Counted from the stretch's first letter, positions 8,355 to 17,342 are shown. The stretch is DNA of 64,000 nucleotides from Leifsonia sp. SCN 70-46 (GCA_001725325.1 MEFY01000002.1:809559-873558), one strand, 5' to 3'. Notes: generated from the letters alone by a model not told the origin. A program made the numbers and translations.

Positions 8355-9461
8355 GTGGCAACCGCGAACACCGACACCTCAGTTGTCGTGATCGGCGCGG
8401 GCCAGGCGGGCCTCTCGGTCTCGTACTACCTCAAGCGCCTCGGGCTCGACCCCGGAAACGACTTCGTCGTGCTCGACCGCGGGCCCTCGACGGGCGGGGC
8501 GTGGCAGTTCCGGTGGGAGGCGCTGCGCATCGGCTCCGCGCACCGCATCAACGACCTGCCGGGGCTCGACGAGCTCGGCCTGAGCTTCGAGACCGCCGAC
8601 CGGCACGCCCCGGCGAAAGACGTCGTCGCGGACTACTACCGACAGTACGAGGCCCACTTCGGGCTGCAGGTCGTGCGGCCCGCCGACGTCACGTCGGTCG
8701 AGAACTGGGGCACCGACCTCATGGTCAACTTCGACCTCGACGGCGAGGAGAAGGAGGTCTCCACGGTCGCCGTGGTCAACGCCACGGGCACGTGGGGAGC
8801 GCCCTTCATCCCCTGGTACCCGGGCCTCAAGTCGTTCGAGGGCCGGCACCTGCACACGGGCGAGTACCGCTCCGCCGAGGACTTCGCCGGTCAGAGCGTC
8901 GTCGTCGTGGGCGGCGGCACGTCGGCGATCGGCTTCCTCCTCGAGCTCGAGGATGTCGCGGCGAAGACCACCTGGGTGAGCCGGCGCCCCATCGACTTCC
9001 TCGAAGACGGAGACCTCAACCTCGAGGCGCGCCGCGAGGCCGTCATCGCGCAGGACGAGGCCGCCCGCGCCGGGCGCGCGCTGCCGAGCATCGTGAGCGG
9101 CACGGGGGTCCCCCGCACGCGCCGCATCCAGGCGGGCATCGAGCGCGGCGTGCTCACGCCCCGTCCCATGTTCGAGTCGATCGAGCCCACGGGCGTCCGC
9201 TGGAAGGACGGTGCATTCCAGCAGGCGGATGCGATCATCTGGTCGACGGGGTTCCGCCCCGAGCTGCGCCACCTCGCCCCGCTCAAGCTCCGCGAGAAGG
9301 AGGGCGGCGTCGTCGTCGCGCAGGGCGCGTCGTGGAAGGACCCGCGCATATTCTTCGCGGGGTATGGGCCTCAGGCGTCGACCATCGGCGCCAACCGCGC
9401 GGGGCGCCTGATCGCGCGCCAGGTCATCGCGACCCTCAGCAAGCTCTCCGCGAGCCGCTAG
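8355..9461 (+). CDS. FAD-dependent monooxygenase-like oxidoreductase
   Basis: A 368-residue flavoprotein of the class B monooxygenase/pyridine nucleotide-disulphide type. The N-terminal dinucleotide fold VVVIGAGQAGLSVSYYL (about 9-26) binds FAD. GGAWQFRWEALRIG follows, and a second nucleotide motif VVVVGGGTSAIGFLLEL near residue 182 should bind NAD(P)H. The conserved late segment IIWSTGFRPELRHLAPL is present, as is the closing GYGPQASTIGANRAGR. The substrate is unknown; related proteins are often annotated as NAD(P)-binding or potassium-transport-like flavoproteins. The GTG start follows TAACGT (8343-8348) by six bases. Its TAG shares CTAG (9458-9461) with the convergent DUF2510 gene. Confidence 0.88.
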   Translation: MATANTDTSVVVIGAGQAGLSVSYYLKRLGLDPGNDFVVLDRGPSTGGAWQFRWEALRIGSAHRINDLPGLDELGLSFETADRHAPAKDVVADYYRQYEAHFGLQVVRPADVTSVENWGTDLMVNFDLDGEEKEVSTVAVVNATGTWGAPFIPWYPGLKSFEGRHLHTGEYRSAEDFAGQSVVVVGGGTSAIGFLLELEDVAAKTTWVSRRPIDFLEDGDLNLEARREAVIAQDEAARAGRALPSIVSGTGVPRTRRIQAGIERGVLTPRPMFESIEPTGVRWKDGAFQQADAIIWSTGFRPELRHLAPLKLREKEGGVVVAQGASWKDPRIFFAGYGPQASTIGANRAGRLIARQVIATLSKLSASR

Positions 9462-10126
9462 GCGAGGATGCCCGGCGCGAGCTGGGACAGCAGCGCGAGG
9501 CTCGTCAGGTACACGACCACGGCCGCGACGACCTGCAGCGCGAAGACGATGAAGAGCGTGATCTCGGGACCGAGCGAACGAGCACCCACCTTGCGCAGCT
9601 TGCGGCCGCGCACGACGAAGTAGATGAGCGGCGTGAGCAGGATGACCCACAGCGCGCTCGGCGCGGGCAGGCCGGCCTTGCGCAGCGCGCGCCCGTCGAG
9701 GTCGGCGAAGACGACGAGCGGGATGAAGCCGACGAGCAGCGCGACGCCGCCGACGATCTGCAGGGTGCCGGGCTGGTTCGCGAGGAGGACCCCAGCCGTG
9801 CCCTGGATGCCGCCCGCGATGATGCCGTAGATGTAGAGCGAGAAGGCGAGGATCCAGATCCACGGCGTGTTCGCGCTCGTCCACTGGCTGACCTTGGCGG
9901 CCTTGGGCGCCTTCTGTGCCCGCACGGCCTTGGCCGCCTTGGCGGGCCCCGCCACGGGTGCCTCGACGTCGCGCGGCGTCTCCCAGCCCCAGTCCTGTGC
10001 GCGCTTCGGCAGCGCGGTGGCGCGCGGGGCCGTGTCGGGCGTCCAGCCGCGACCGTCCCACCAGCGCCACTGCGCGGCGGTGTTGCGCGGGTCGGGATAC
10101 CACCCTGCGATAGGAGCGTCGGTCAC
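9458..10126 (-). CDS. DUF2510 membrane protein
   Basis: A 222-residue protein. The N-terminal 35 residues form a DUF2510 module (AGWYPDPRNTAAQWRWWDGRGW), a small aromatic motif common at the N-termini of actinobacterial membrane proteins. A linker rich in Lys and Ala follows (about 60-85). Four hydrophobic segments then appear at about 92-115, 120-140, 155-172 and 190-215, so the C-terminal part is integral to the membrane. No enzyme motif is visible. The GTG start lies six bases after a minus-strand TAGGCT (10138-10133), as in many leaderless genes here. Function unknown. Confidence 0.86.
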   Translation of the reverse strand: MTDAPIAGWYPDPRNTAAQWRWWDGRGWTPDTAPRATALPKRAQDWGWETPRDVEAPVAGPAKAAKAVRAQKAPKAAKVSQWTSANTPWIWILAFSLYIYGIIAGGIQGTAGVLLANQPGTLQIVGGVALLVGFIPLVVFADLDGRALRKAGLPAPSALWVILLTPLIYFVVRGRKLRKVGARSLGPEITLFIVFALQVVAAVVVYLTSLALLSQLAPGILA

Positions 10127-10183
10127 GGCGCCAGCCTAGGAAGAGCCGGTCATCGTCGTCGCGCCCCAGTTCGGGAGGCGCGG

Positions 10184-12202
10184 TCAGCCGACGACGAAGG
10201 GCAGGCTGCCGCCGAGCACCTCGCCGGAGGCGGAGATGCTCACCTGTCCGCGCTCGCCGTCGAACACGAGGCCGTCGACGGTGATCGCGCCCACGGCGGC
10301 GGTGGGCGAGATGCCGAGTTCGCCCGCGCGGGCGTCCGGCCGCAGGCCGAGCACGCTCGAGAGCACGCTCACGGCGGCGGCGGCCGACCACGCCTGCGGG
10401 CGGCACGCGGCGGGGTAGGGCACGGGGGCCGCCACGGCGCCGGCGGGGTCGCCCGAGTGCAGCTCGGGCATGCGGTAGTCGAAGCCCGACGCGGCGTTGA
10501 GGAGGCCGCGCACGAGCTCGTCGGCCTCCTCGCGGAACCCGTCGCGCGCGAGGCCCGCGATCGCGATGGCGGTGTCATGGGTCCACACGCTGCCGCCGTG
10601 GTAGCTGAGCGGCCAGTACCCCGCCGAGTCCGTCGACATCGTGCGCAGCCCGTAGCCGGAGTTGAGGGTCGGGTCGACGAGCCGCCGCGCGACCATCCCG
10701 GCCTGGCGCTCGTCGAGGATGCCCGTGCCGAGCACGTGCCCGAGGTTGCTCGTCACCGTGTCGACCGGCCGCTTGTCGGCGTCGAGCGCTATCGCGAGGT
10801 AGGCGCCGTCGGCATCCTCGATCCAGAAGGACTCGTGGAAGCGCTCGCGCAGCCGCGCCGCCCACGCGCGCCATTCGGCGCCGGAGCCGCCGAACGCGTC
10901 GAGCAGGTCGGCGCCGTGCACCGCGGCCTCGTACGCATAGGCCTGCACCTCGACGAGGGCGATGGGCCCCGTCGCGAGGGTGCCGTCGCGCCACTGCACG
11001 GAGTCGCCCGAGTCCTTCCAGCCCTGGTTCGAGAGCCCGCGGCCCGACCTGTCGGCGTACTCGAGCAGGCCGTCGCCGTCGGAGTCCCCGAAGTCGCGCA
11101 TCCACTCGAGGGCCCGCGACAGGTGGGGGACGAGCGCGCGCACGTCGTCGTCGGGCATGCCCCAGGTCCACGCGTCGTGCAGCAGGCACACCCACAGCGC
11201 CGTCGCGTCGACGGTGCCGTAGTAGAGCGGCGGCAGGTGGATGCCCTCGCCGGGCATCACGAGGTCGCCGCGGCGCAGCTCGTGCATGATCTTGCCGGGC
11301 TCCTCGGCCGTCGCGGGCACATCCTGAGCGCCCTGGAGGCCCGCGAGGATGCGCAGGGTGTCGGACGCGATGCCCGTGCCGAGCGGGAGCATGAAGCGCG
11401 CGGCCCACAGCGAGTCGCGCCCGAAGAGGGTGAAGAACCACGGCGCCCCCGCGGCGAGGAACTGCAGGCCGGGCTCGCGCGTCGTCACGAGCCGCAGCGC
11501 GTCGAGGTCGTCGATCGCGCGGCGGGTCCAGCGCGCGAGGCGGTCGTCGCCCGTCGTCACCGCGGGGGTCGACCACGGGGCCGCGTCGGGCGCTCCCGCG
11601 ACGACGGCGAGGGCATCCTCCGCCTCGTAGCCCCACTCGACGACGGCGCTGCCGTGCGCGGGCACGACGACCTGCCACGTGAGCGTGCCGTCTGCCGCCG
11701 CGGCGCCGGGCGCCGTGAGCGTCACGGTCACGTCGTCGTCGCCCCACACGCCGTCGCGCACGTCGGGTGCTGCGGCCGCGGGCACCCCCGACTTGACGAC
11801 GTCCATGCCCGTGAGGTCGGCCGTGTAGTGCACGACGACCTGGGCGCGCGCCTCCGCGCCCAGCCGCGAGACGATCTCGAGGCGCTCGCGGATGCCCGTG
11901 GTCGTCGCCGTGCGGGTGTGCTCCGCACGCACCCCGGGGTCGGGGGTCGGGTCGTCCAGCTGCCGCGCGATCGACACGAACGTGGTGGAGTCGGCGCCGC
12001 GCGGCACCGTGGCGATGTGCTCGAGCGGCTCGCCCGCGACCGTGATCCGCTGCGCGGAGACGATGCGCACGTCGGAGAAGTACAGGCCGTGGATGGGCTG
12101 CGACCCGAGCGACCCGTCGGCGGCGGACCAGGCCTGGGAGGGTGCCCGCAGCACGACCGTCTCGCCGTGGAGGAGCGGCTGCCGGGGTGTGTCCAGGGGC
12201 AT
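10184..12202 (-). CDS. glycogen debranching / amylo-alpha-1,6-glucosidase-like protein
   Basis: A 672-residue protein with an N-terminal glycogen-debranching domain (about 1-200, start GETVVLRAPSQAW) and a C-terminal (alpha/alpha)6-barrel glycosidase-like part. The second part carries FFTLFGRDSLWAARFM, YYGTVDATALWVCLLHDAW, SNQGWKDSGDSVQW and GSVWTHDTAIAIAGLARDG. Such proteins hydrolyse alpha-glucans or related oligosaccharides; the exact substrate is not shown. The ATG at 12202 was chosen because GAGGAG lies eight bases upstream; the in-frame ATG 33 bases further upstream lacks such a site. It is divergent from the LacI regulator, and two matching palindromes sit between them, so it is probably controlled with the sugar ABC operon. 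Confidence 0.85.
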   Translation of the reverse strand: MPLDTPRQPLLHGETVVLRAPSQAWSAADGSLGSQPIHGLYFSDVRIVSAQRITVAGEPLEHIATVPRGADSTTFVSIARQLDDPTPDPGVRAEHTRTATTTGIRERLEIVSRLGAEARAQVVVHYTADLTGMDVVKSGVPAAAAPDVRDGVWGDDDVTVTLTAPGAAAADGTLTWQVVVPAHGSAVVEWGYEAEDALAVVAGAPDAAPWSTPAVTTGDDRLARWTRRAIDDLDALRLVTTREPGLQFLAAGAPWFFTLFGRDSLWAARFMLPLGTGIASDTLRILAGLQGAQDVPATAEEPGKIMHELRRGDLVMPGEGIHLPPLYYGTVDATALWVCLLHDAWTWGMPDDDVRALVPHLSRALEWMRDFGDSDGDGLLEYADRSGRGLSNQGWKDSGDSVQWRDGTLATGPIALVEVQAYAYEAAVHGADLLDAFGGSGAEWRAWAARLRERFHESFWIEDADGAYLAIALDADKRPVDTVTSNLGHVLGTGILDERQAGMVARRLVDPTLNSGYGLRTMSTDSAGYWPLSYHGGSVWTHDTAIAIAGLARDGFREEADELVRGLLNAASGFDYRMPELHSGDPAGAVAAPVPYPAACRPQAWSAAAAVSVLSSVLGLRPDARAGELGISPTAAVGAITVDGLVFDGERGQVSISASGEVLGGSLPFVVG

Positions 12203-12278
12203 TGTCGCGACTCCTCGTTGATCCGTCGACGCCATCCGGTTGACATTCGCGCCTAGGCAGGTAACGTAACACTCAGGA

Positions 12279-12326
12279 TTTGATCGATCAAACTTTCCGA
12301 CACGGATGTCGGTTTGATCGTTCAAC
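12279..12326. promoter_or_regulatory. paired LacI-type operator candidates
   Basis: TTTGATCGATCAAA at 12279-12292 is a perfect 14-bp palindrome. TTTGATCGTTCAA at 12313-12325 is the same motif with one change. Centres are about 34 bp apart, roughly three helical turns. Such 14-bp palindromes with a central CG are typical for LacI-family regulators, and the lacI-like gene starts just downstream. They would control both the divergent debranching gene and the lacI-ABC operon. The assignment is inference from sequence and position. Confidence 0.75.
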
Positions 12327-12349
12327 ACGAAGCCAAGGGAGGCGCGAGC

Positions 12350-13408
12350 GTGGCACAGCTGCCCACAGTCGAAGACGTCGCCCGCGTGGCGAACGTGTCG
12401 CGGCAGACCGTGTCGAACGTGCTCAACTCCCCGGAGATCGTCAAGCCGGGCACGCGCGAGCGCGTCGAGTCGGCGATCGCCGAGCTCGGCTACCGGCCCC
12501 ACGCGTCGGCGCGCAGGCTGCGCACGCGCCAGTCGTCGACCATCGGCATCCGCCTCGACCCCGTCGTGAACGGCATCTCGGGGTCCATCCTCGACCGCTA
12601 CCTGCACGCGCTCACCGAGCAGGCCGCCCAGCGGGGCATGCGCATCATGCTCTTCACGGCGACCGATCCCGTGGACGAGATCGAGCAGTACCGCAACCTG
12701 CGCGACGGCGCCGACGTCGACGCGTTCGTCGTCACGGCCACGAGGTACGAGGATCCCCGCATCGAGTGGCTCATCCGCGAGCGCGTGCCGTTCGTCGCGT
12801 TCGGGCGCCCGTGGGGCGAGGACCTCGACAGCGCCGACCGGCTCTGGGTCGACGTCGACGGCTACGCGGGCACGTACGAGGCCACGCGCCACCTCATCGG
12901 CCGCGGGCTGCAGCGCATCGGCTACCTCGGCTGGCCGGAGGGCTCGGGCACGGGCGACGAGCGCCGCAAGGGCTGGGCGGCGGCCATGACGGAGGAGTTC
13001 GGCCTCGACGCGGCGGCCCTCGACGCGCTCACCCACCGCACCGAGGAGGGCGTGCCCCACGCCCGCCGCATCGTGGAGGAGCTGTTCGCGGGCGAGCACG
13101 GCCTCGACGCCCTCGTGTGCGTGAGCGACTCGCTCGCCCTCGGCGCCATGATGGCGGTCAACGAGGCCGGCCAGAAGAAGTTCCCCGTCATCGGGTTCGA
13201 CAACACCCCCGTCGCGCAGGCCGTCGGCCTCTCGAGCGTCGAGCAGCGGCTCGACCTCGTCGCCTCCGCGACCCTCGAGCTGCTCATGGGCGCGACCGGC
13301 CGTCGCGTCCTGCCCCACGGCGAGCCCGCGTCCAGCGAGACGCACCGCCTCGTCACCCCCAAGCTTGTCGTTCGCCGGTCGAGTCACCTGGCGCCCGTCG
13401 AGGAATAG
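12350..13408 (+). CDS. LacI-family transcriptional regulator
   Basis: A 352-residue repressor-type protein. The N-terminal helix-turn-helix is PTVEDVARVANVSRQTVSN, followed by the hinge YRPHASARRLRTRQSSTIG and a periplasmic-binding-protein-like effector domain (about 60-340) with DALVCVSDSLALGAMMAV and PVIGFDNTPVAQAVGLSSV. The GTG at 12350 is preferred over the upstream ATG at 12314 because AAGGGAGG lies seven bases before it, and the upstream ATG would fall within the second operator. It heads the ABC sugar uptake operon and is divergent from the debranching gene. It most likely represses both until a sugar is bound; the inducer is unknown. Confidence 0.93.
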   Translation: MAQLPTVEDVARVANVSRQTVSNVLNSPEIVKPGTRERVESAIAELGYRPHASARRLRTRQSSTIGIRLDPVVNGISGSILDRYLHALTEQAAQRGMRIMLFTATDPVDEIEQYRNLRDGADVDAFVVTATRYEDPRIEWLIRERVPFVAFGRPWGEDLDSADRLWVDVDGYAGTYEATRHLIGRGLQRIGYLGWPEGSGTGDERRKGWAAAMTEEFGLDAAALDALTHRTEEGVPHARRIVEELFAGEHGLDALVCVSDSLALGAMMAVNEAGQKKFPVIGFDNTPVAQAVGLSSVEQRLDLVASATLELLMGATGRRVLPHGEPASSETHRLVTPKLVVRRSSHLAPVEE

Positions 13409-13451
13409 CCGAACGCACCATCTTCGGCAATCACAATCGAGAGGAAGATCA

Positions 13452-14678
13452 ATGAGATACAGGAAAGTAGGCGCGATCCTGCTCGCCGCCGGCGTCGTCG
13501 CCGGCCTCGGAGCATGCGCGAGCGGTGGCGGTGACTCGTCCGAGGGTGGCACCACGGAGCTGAGCATCCTCATCGGGACCAGCGGCGACGCCGAGACGAA
13601 CGCCGTGCAGGCCGCGGCCGACGCGTGGGCGGCGGACAACAACGCCAAGGTCGAGGTCGTGGTCGCGAGCGACCTGACCCAGCAGCTGAGCCAGGGCTTC
13701 GCTGGCGGCGACGCACCCGACCTCTTCTACATGAGCTGGGACCAGTTCGCGACGTACGCCAGCAACGGCTACCTCGACGCGTACGCCGACTCGCTCGCCA
13801 ACGCGGGCGACTTCTACCCGGCGCTCAAGGACACGTTCACCTACGACGGCACGTTCACGTGCGCGCCGAAGGACTTCTCCACCCTCGGGCTCATCATCAA
13901 CACCGACAAGTGGGCCGCCGCCGGCCTGACCGACGCGGACATCCCCACCGACTGGGACAGCCTCGAGGCCGCGGCCACGAAGCTCACCACGGCTGACACC
14001 GTCGGCCTCTCGTTCGGCCTCGAGTACGCGCGCCTCGGCGTCTTCATGAACCAGGCTGGCGGACAGCTCGTCGACGGCGACAAGGTCACCGCCGACAGCG
14101 CTGAGAACCTCGCAGGCCTCACGTACGTGCAGAAGCTGCACGACGAGGGTGTGCTCAAGTGGCCGAGCGAGATCGACGCAGGATGGGGCGGCGAGGCCCT
14201 CGGTGCAGGCAAGGCCGCGATGGTGATCGAGGGACCGTGGATCAAGGGCATCCAGGGCGACTTCCCCGACACCAAGTACTCGTCGTACGAGCTCCCGGCC
14301 GGCCCTGGTGGCAAGTCGACGTTCACGTTCACGAACTGCTGGGGCATCCCCGCCAACTCCGACACCGCCGACGCGGCCAAGTCGCTCGTCGAGTACCTGA
14401 CGGCCGACGAGCAGCAGCTGGCCTTCGGCGACGCGTTCGGCGTGCTGCCCTCGACGACGGGCGCCGCGGCGACCTACGCCGAGCAGCACCCGGAGAACGC
14501 GGCGTTCGTCGCCGGCAACGACTACGCGGTGAGCCCCGTGAACTTCGCGGGCTCGGCGACGGTCATCAGCGACTTCAACTCGCAGCTCGCGAACCTCGCG
14601 GGCGGCGACGCGAAGGCGATCCTCGCCAGCTTCCAGGAGTCGCTGCAGGCGGCCCTCGACGAGGCGAACGGCAACTAG
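13452..14678 (+). CDS. ABC sugar transporter substrate-binding lipoprotein
   Basis: A 408-residue extracellular solute-binding protein of family 1. The signal peptide has basic residues MRYRK, a hydrophobic core and a lipobox GLGAC with the lipidated Cys at about 20. The mature protein shows the family pattern: LSILIGTSGDAET, APDLFYMSWDQFATYASNGYLDAY, GKAAMVIEGPWIKGI and a late LPSTTGAAATYAEQHPE. The ribosome site GAGAGGAAG precedes the ATG. It is followed by two permeases and preceded by LacI, so it delivers a carbohydrate to a CUT1-type importer. The neighbouring debranching enzyme hints at an alpha-glucan or oligosaccharide, but the ligand is not established. Confidence 0.94.
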   Translation: MRYRKVGAILLAAGVVAGLGACASGGGDSSEGGTTELSILIGTSGDAETNAVQAAADAWAADNNAKVEVVVASDLTQQLSQGFAGGDAPDLFYMSWDQFATYASNGYLDAYADSLANAGDFYPALKDTFTYDGTFTCAPKDFSTLGLIINTDKWAAAGLTDADIPTDWDSLEAAATKLTTADTVGLSFGLEYARLGVFMNQAGGQLVDGDKVTADSAENLAGLTYVQKLHDEGVLKWPSEIDAGWGGEALGAGKAAMVIEGPWIKGIQGDFPDTKYSSYELPAGPGGKSTFTFTNCWGIPANSDTADAAKSLVEYLTADEQQLAFGDAFGVLPSTTGAAATYAEQHPENAAFVAGNDYAVSPVNFAGSATVISDFNSQLANLAGGDAKAILASFQESLQAALDEANGN

Positions 14679-14704
14679 CCAGCTAGCACGAAGGGAAGAC
14701 GTCG

Positions 14705-15766
14705 ATGAGCAAGGGAATCCGCGGGCCGGAGGGCCGCTTCGGCTGGCTGTTCGTCGCGCCCGCCATCCTCATCATCGGCGTCTTCCTCGTGCTGCCGATC
14801 CTGCTCGCGCTCTACGTGAGCGTGAGCAACTGGAACGGGCTCGGCTCGCCCCTCGGCAACTCGAGCTTCGTGGGCGGCGTCAACTACCAGAAGGTGCTCG
14901 TCGACTCGGGTCTCGCGCAGCGCGACTTCGGCACGGCCATCCGCAACAACCTCTACTACGTGCTCTTCGTGGTGCCGCTGCAGACCGCGCTCTCGCTCTT
15001 CCTGGCCGTGCAGGTCAACCGCCGGCTGCTCAAGGGGCGCGGCTTCTTCCGCACCGCCTTCTACTTCCCCTCGGTCACGAGCTCCATCGCGATCACGACG
15101 ATCTTCATCTTCCTGTTCACGTCGTCGGGTGCCGTGAACCAGGTCATCGGCTGGCTGGGCATCAACGGCCCCAACTGGTTCGCGGACGCCTCGGGCATCT
15201 TCTCGCCCGCGACGGGCGCGGTCCCGGGCGACGGGCCGCTCGGCCTCAGCTGGGCGCAGTGGCTCTCGGGCCCCTCGGTCGCCATGTGCGTGCTCATCAT
15301 CCTCGCGATCTTCACGACGTCCGGCACGTTCATGCTGCTCTTCCTCGCCGCGCTGCAGAACGTCGGCGCCGAGATCGAGGAGGCGGCGGCCGTCGACGGC
15401 GCCGGCCCCTTCCGCAGCTTCTTCTCGGTGACGCTGCCCATGCTCAAGCCCACGCTCTTCACGGTGCTCACCCTGGGCCTCATCGGCACGTGGCAGGTGT
15501 TCGACCAGATCTACCTCACGGGCGGCGGCGACCCCGGCAAGACGACCCTCACGCCCGCGTTCCTCGCCTACGACACGTCGTTCGCCAACCTCAAGTGGGG
15601 TCAGGGGGCGGCCATCGCGTTCATCCTCTTCGCCATCATCGTCGCGCTCACCATGCTGCAGCGCTGGGTGCTGCGCGACCGCGACCTCGGCAGGTCGGGG
15701 CTCAGACGACAGACACGGGCGATGGCGCGACTGCAGCGCGACGCGGCGGCGGGAGCGAAGCGATGA
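14705..15766 (+). CDS. ABC sugar transporter permease (MalF-type)
   Basis: A 353-residue integral membrane protein. The first transmembrane segment WLFVAPAILIIGVFLVLPI is typical of CUT1 permeases. Further segments lie at about 85-105, 115-140, 195-215 and 255-275, with a last one at 305-325. The cytoplasmic EAA loop reads EIEEAAAVDGAGPFRSFFSVTLP, which docks on the ATPase. The 3' end overlaps the next permease start by ATGA. An insertion of about 40 residues lies between TM segments (about 150-190). It is the first of two permeases. No ATPase gene follows, so a shared MsiK-like ATPase encoded elsewhere is expected. Confidence 0.94.
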   Translation: MSKGIRGPEGRFGWLFVAPAILIIGVFLVLPILLALYVSVSNWNGLGSPLGNSSFVGGVNYQKVLVDSGLAQRDFGTAIRNNLYYVLFVVPLQTALSLFLAVQVNRRLLKGRGFFRTAFYFPSVTSSIAITTIFIFLFTSSGAVNQVIGWLGINGPNWFADASGIFSPATGAVPGDGPLGLSWAQWLSGPSVAMCVLIILAIFTTSGTFMLLFLAALQNVGAEIEEAAAVDGAGPFRSFFSVTLPMLKPTLFTVLTLGLIGTWQVFDQIYLTGGGDPGKTTLTPAFLAYDTSFANLKWGQGAAIAFILFAIIVALTMLQRWVLRDRDLGRSGLRRQTRAMARLQRDAAAGAKR

Positions 15767-16665
15767 CGACGACGGAGGCCGCAGCGGCGGTCGCGACCCA
15801 GGCCGAGCGCACCCCGCGCCGGCGCCGCCACCTCGGGGGCGCGGCCCGCGCGACGATGATCCTCACCTACGTGGTGCTGGGCGTGCTCGCGCTCGTCTAC
15901 ATCTACCCGTTCCTCATCTCGGTGGCCTCGAGCTTCAAGACCGACGCGGACGCGACCCAGAACCCCCTCTCGCTCCTGCCCGAGACGTGGAGCTTCGCGG
16001 CCTACGAGCGGCTCTTCACGACGGTGCCGCTGCTGCAGTGGACGGCCAACTCGGCGATCATCACCATCGTCGTGACGGTGTGCCGGGTCTTCTTCGACTC
16101 GCTCGCGGGCTACGCCCTCTCGCGCCTCAAGTGGCGCGGGCAGACGGTGGTCTTCGCCGGGCTTATCGCCGTCATGGCGGTGCCGAACGTCGTGCTGCTC
16201 ATCCCGCGCTTCCTCATCCTCAAGCAGCTCGGGCTCTACGACAGCTTCGCGGGCATGATCATCCCGATCATCATCGACGCCGCGGGCATCTTCATCATGA
16301 AGCAGTTCTTCGAGTCGATCCCCGTGAGCGTGGAGGAGGCCGCGAGGATCGACGGCGCCGGCGTGTTCCGCACCTACTGGTCGATCGTGCTGCCCATGGC
16401 GCGGCCCGCGCTGATCACCCTGTTCATCCTGAGCTTCCAGGGGTCGTGGAACGAGTTCTCGCACTTCCTCATCTCGCGGCAGAGCGCATCCCTCAACACC
16501 CTCACGACCGGTGTGGCGTCCCTCACGTCCGGCCAGCTCGGCAGCGGCAACCAGTACCCGCTGCAGCTCGCCGCCGCCGTGCTCATGTCGATCCCCGTGA
16601 CCGTGGTGTTCTTCATCTTCCAGAAGCGCATCCTCTCCACGAGCGAGGGCGGCGAGAAGGGCTGA
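15763..16665 (+). CDS. ABC sugar transporter permease (MalG-type)
   Basis: A 300-residue permease, the partner of the upstream one. After a basic, Arg-rich cytoplasmic head (about 1-30) comes the first membrane segment MILTYVVLGVLALVYIYPF. The CUT1 signature SVEEAARIDGAGVFRTYWSIVLPMARPA near residue 185 is the EAA loop. The ATG lies in the ATGA that ends the preceding gene. It is the last gene of the lacI-SBP-permease-permease operon; palindromic element A2 follows 35 bases downstream and may mark the 3' end of the transcript. Function as a carbohydrate importer subunit is secure, the substrate is not. Confidence 0.94.
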   Translation: MTTTEAAAAVATQAERTPRRRRHLGGAARATMILTYVVLGVLALVYIYPFLISVASSFKTDADATQNPLSLLPETWSFAAYERLFTTVPLLQWTANSAIITIVVTVCRVFFDSLAGYALSRLKWRGQTVVFAGLIAVMAVPNVVLLIPRFLILKQLGLYDSFAGMIIPIIIDAAGIFIMKQFFESIPVSVEEAARIDGAGVFRTYWSIVLPMARPALITLFILSFQGSWNEFSHFLISRQSASLNTLTTGVASLTSGQLGSGNQYPLQLAAAVLMSIPVTVVFFIFQKRILSTSEGGEKG

Positions 16666-16700
16666 CCCCGACCGCCCGCCATCCTCTGCGCGCGACGCGG

Positions 16701-16787
16701 GTGAAGAACTCAGGCTGGGTGGGTCCGCCGGGGCGCGGTGCAGCGCTTGACGGCGGCTGGGGCATCCTCGGAGCCTGAGTTCTTGAC
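16701..16787 (-). repeat. palindromic element A, copy 2 (inverted orientation)
   Basis: Arms AAGAACTCAGGC (16704-16715) and GCCTGAGTTCTT (16773-16784) form a perfect 12-bp inverted repeat. Read on the minus strand it matches copy 1: a GTCAAGAACTCAGG arm, then exactly 22 bases of unrelated sequence, then GTCAAGCGC, then 28 bases to the closing arm (27 in copy 1). It lies between the end of the ABC operon and lspA. Confidence 0.8.
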
Positions 16788-16812
16788 AGGTGCGGTCAGG
16801 GATAATGGCAGG

Positions 16813-17340
16813 ATGACCGACGCAGCCCCCCGCCGCTCCCACCGGCTCTACGCCCTGGTGATCGGGCTCGCCCTCCTCGTGATCCTCCTCGACCAGGGCA
16901 GCAAGTGGTGGGCGGAGTCGACCCTCACGGTCGGCAAGCCCGTGCAGATCATCGGCGACCTGCTGCGCTTCCAGCTCATCTACAACCCCGGCGCCGCGTT
17001 CTCCATCGGCACGGGCTTCACGTGGATCTTCACGATCGTCGCGGCCGTGGCCGTCGTGGCCATCGCGATCTTCGCGTGGCGCGTGACGTCGCGCGCGTGG
17101 GCCGTGCTCCTGGGCCTGCTGCTCGGCGGTGCCGCGACGCACTTCGGCGACAGGATGTTCCGCCAGCCGAGCCTCGGCCAGGGCCACGTGGTCGACTTCA
17201 TCGGCTACGGCAACCTGTTCATCGGCAACGTCGCGGACATCGTCATCGTCGGGTGCGGGGTCTTCGGGGTCATCCTCATGGCCCGCGGCGTGAAGTTCCG
17301 CGCCGAGCCCGAGCCGGAGCTCGCGACGCCGGAGGCCTAG
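16813..17340 (+). CDS. lspA: lipoprotein signal peptidase LspA
   Basis: Signal peptidase II, a membrane aspartyl protease that removes signal peptides from prolipoproteins after lipidation. The 175-residue protein has four hydrophobic segments, the motif LLDQGSKWWAE near residue 27, YNPGAAFSI near 58, and the catalytic aspartates in GHVVDFIG (near 128) and IGNVADI (near 142). The usual NLxDR reads HFGDR and the usual FNxAD reads GNVAD here, modest variation with both catalytic Asp kept. The ATG at 16813 follows GATAAT (16801-16806) by six bases, suggesting a leaderless transcript. The AAA ATPase gene begins two bases after its stop. Confidence 0.95.
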   Translation: MTDAAPRRSHRLYALVIGLALLVILLDQGSKWWAESTLTVGKPVQIIGDLLRFQLIYNPGAAFSIGTGFTWIFTIVAAVAVVAIAIFAWRVTSRAWAVLLGLLLGGAATHFGDRMFRQPSLGQGHVVDFIGYGNLFIGNVADIVIVGCGVFGVILMARGVKFRAEPEPELATPEA

Positions 17341-17342
17341 CC

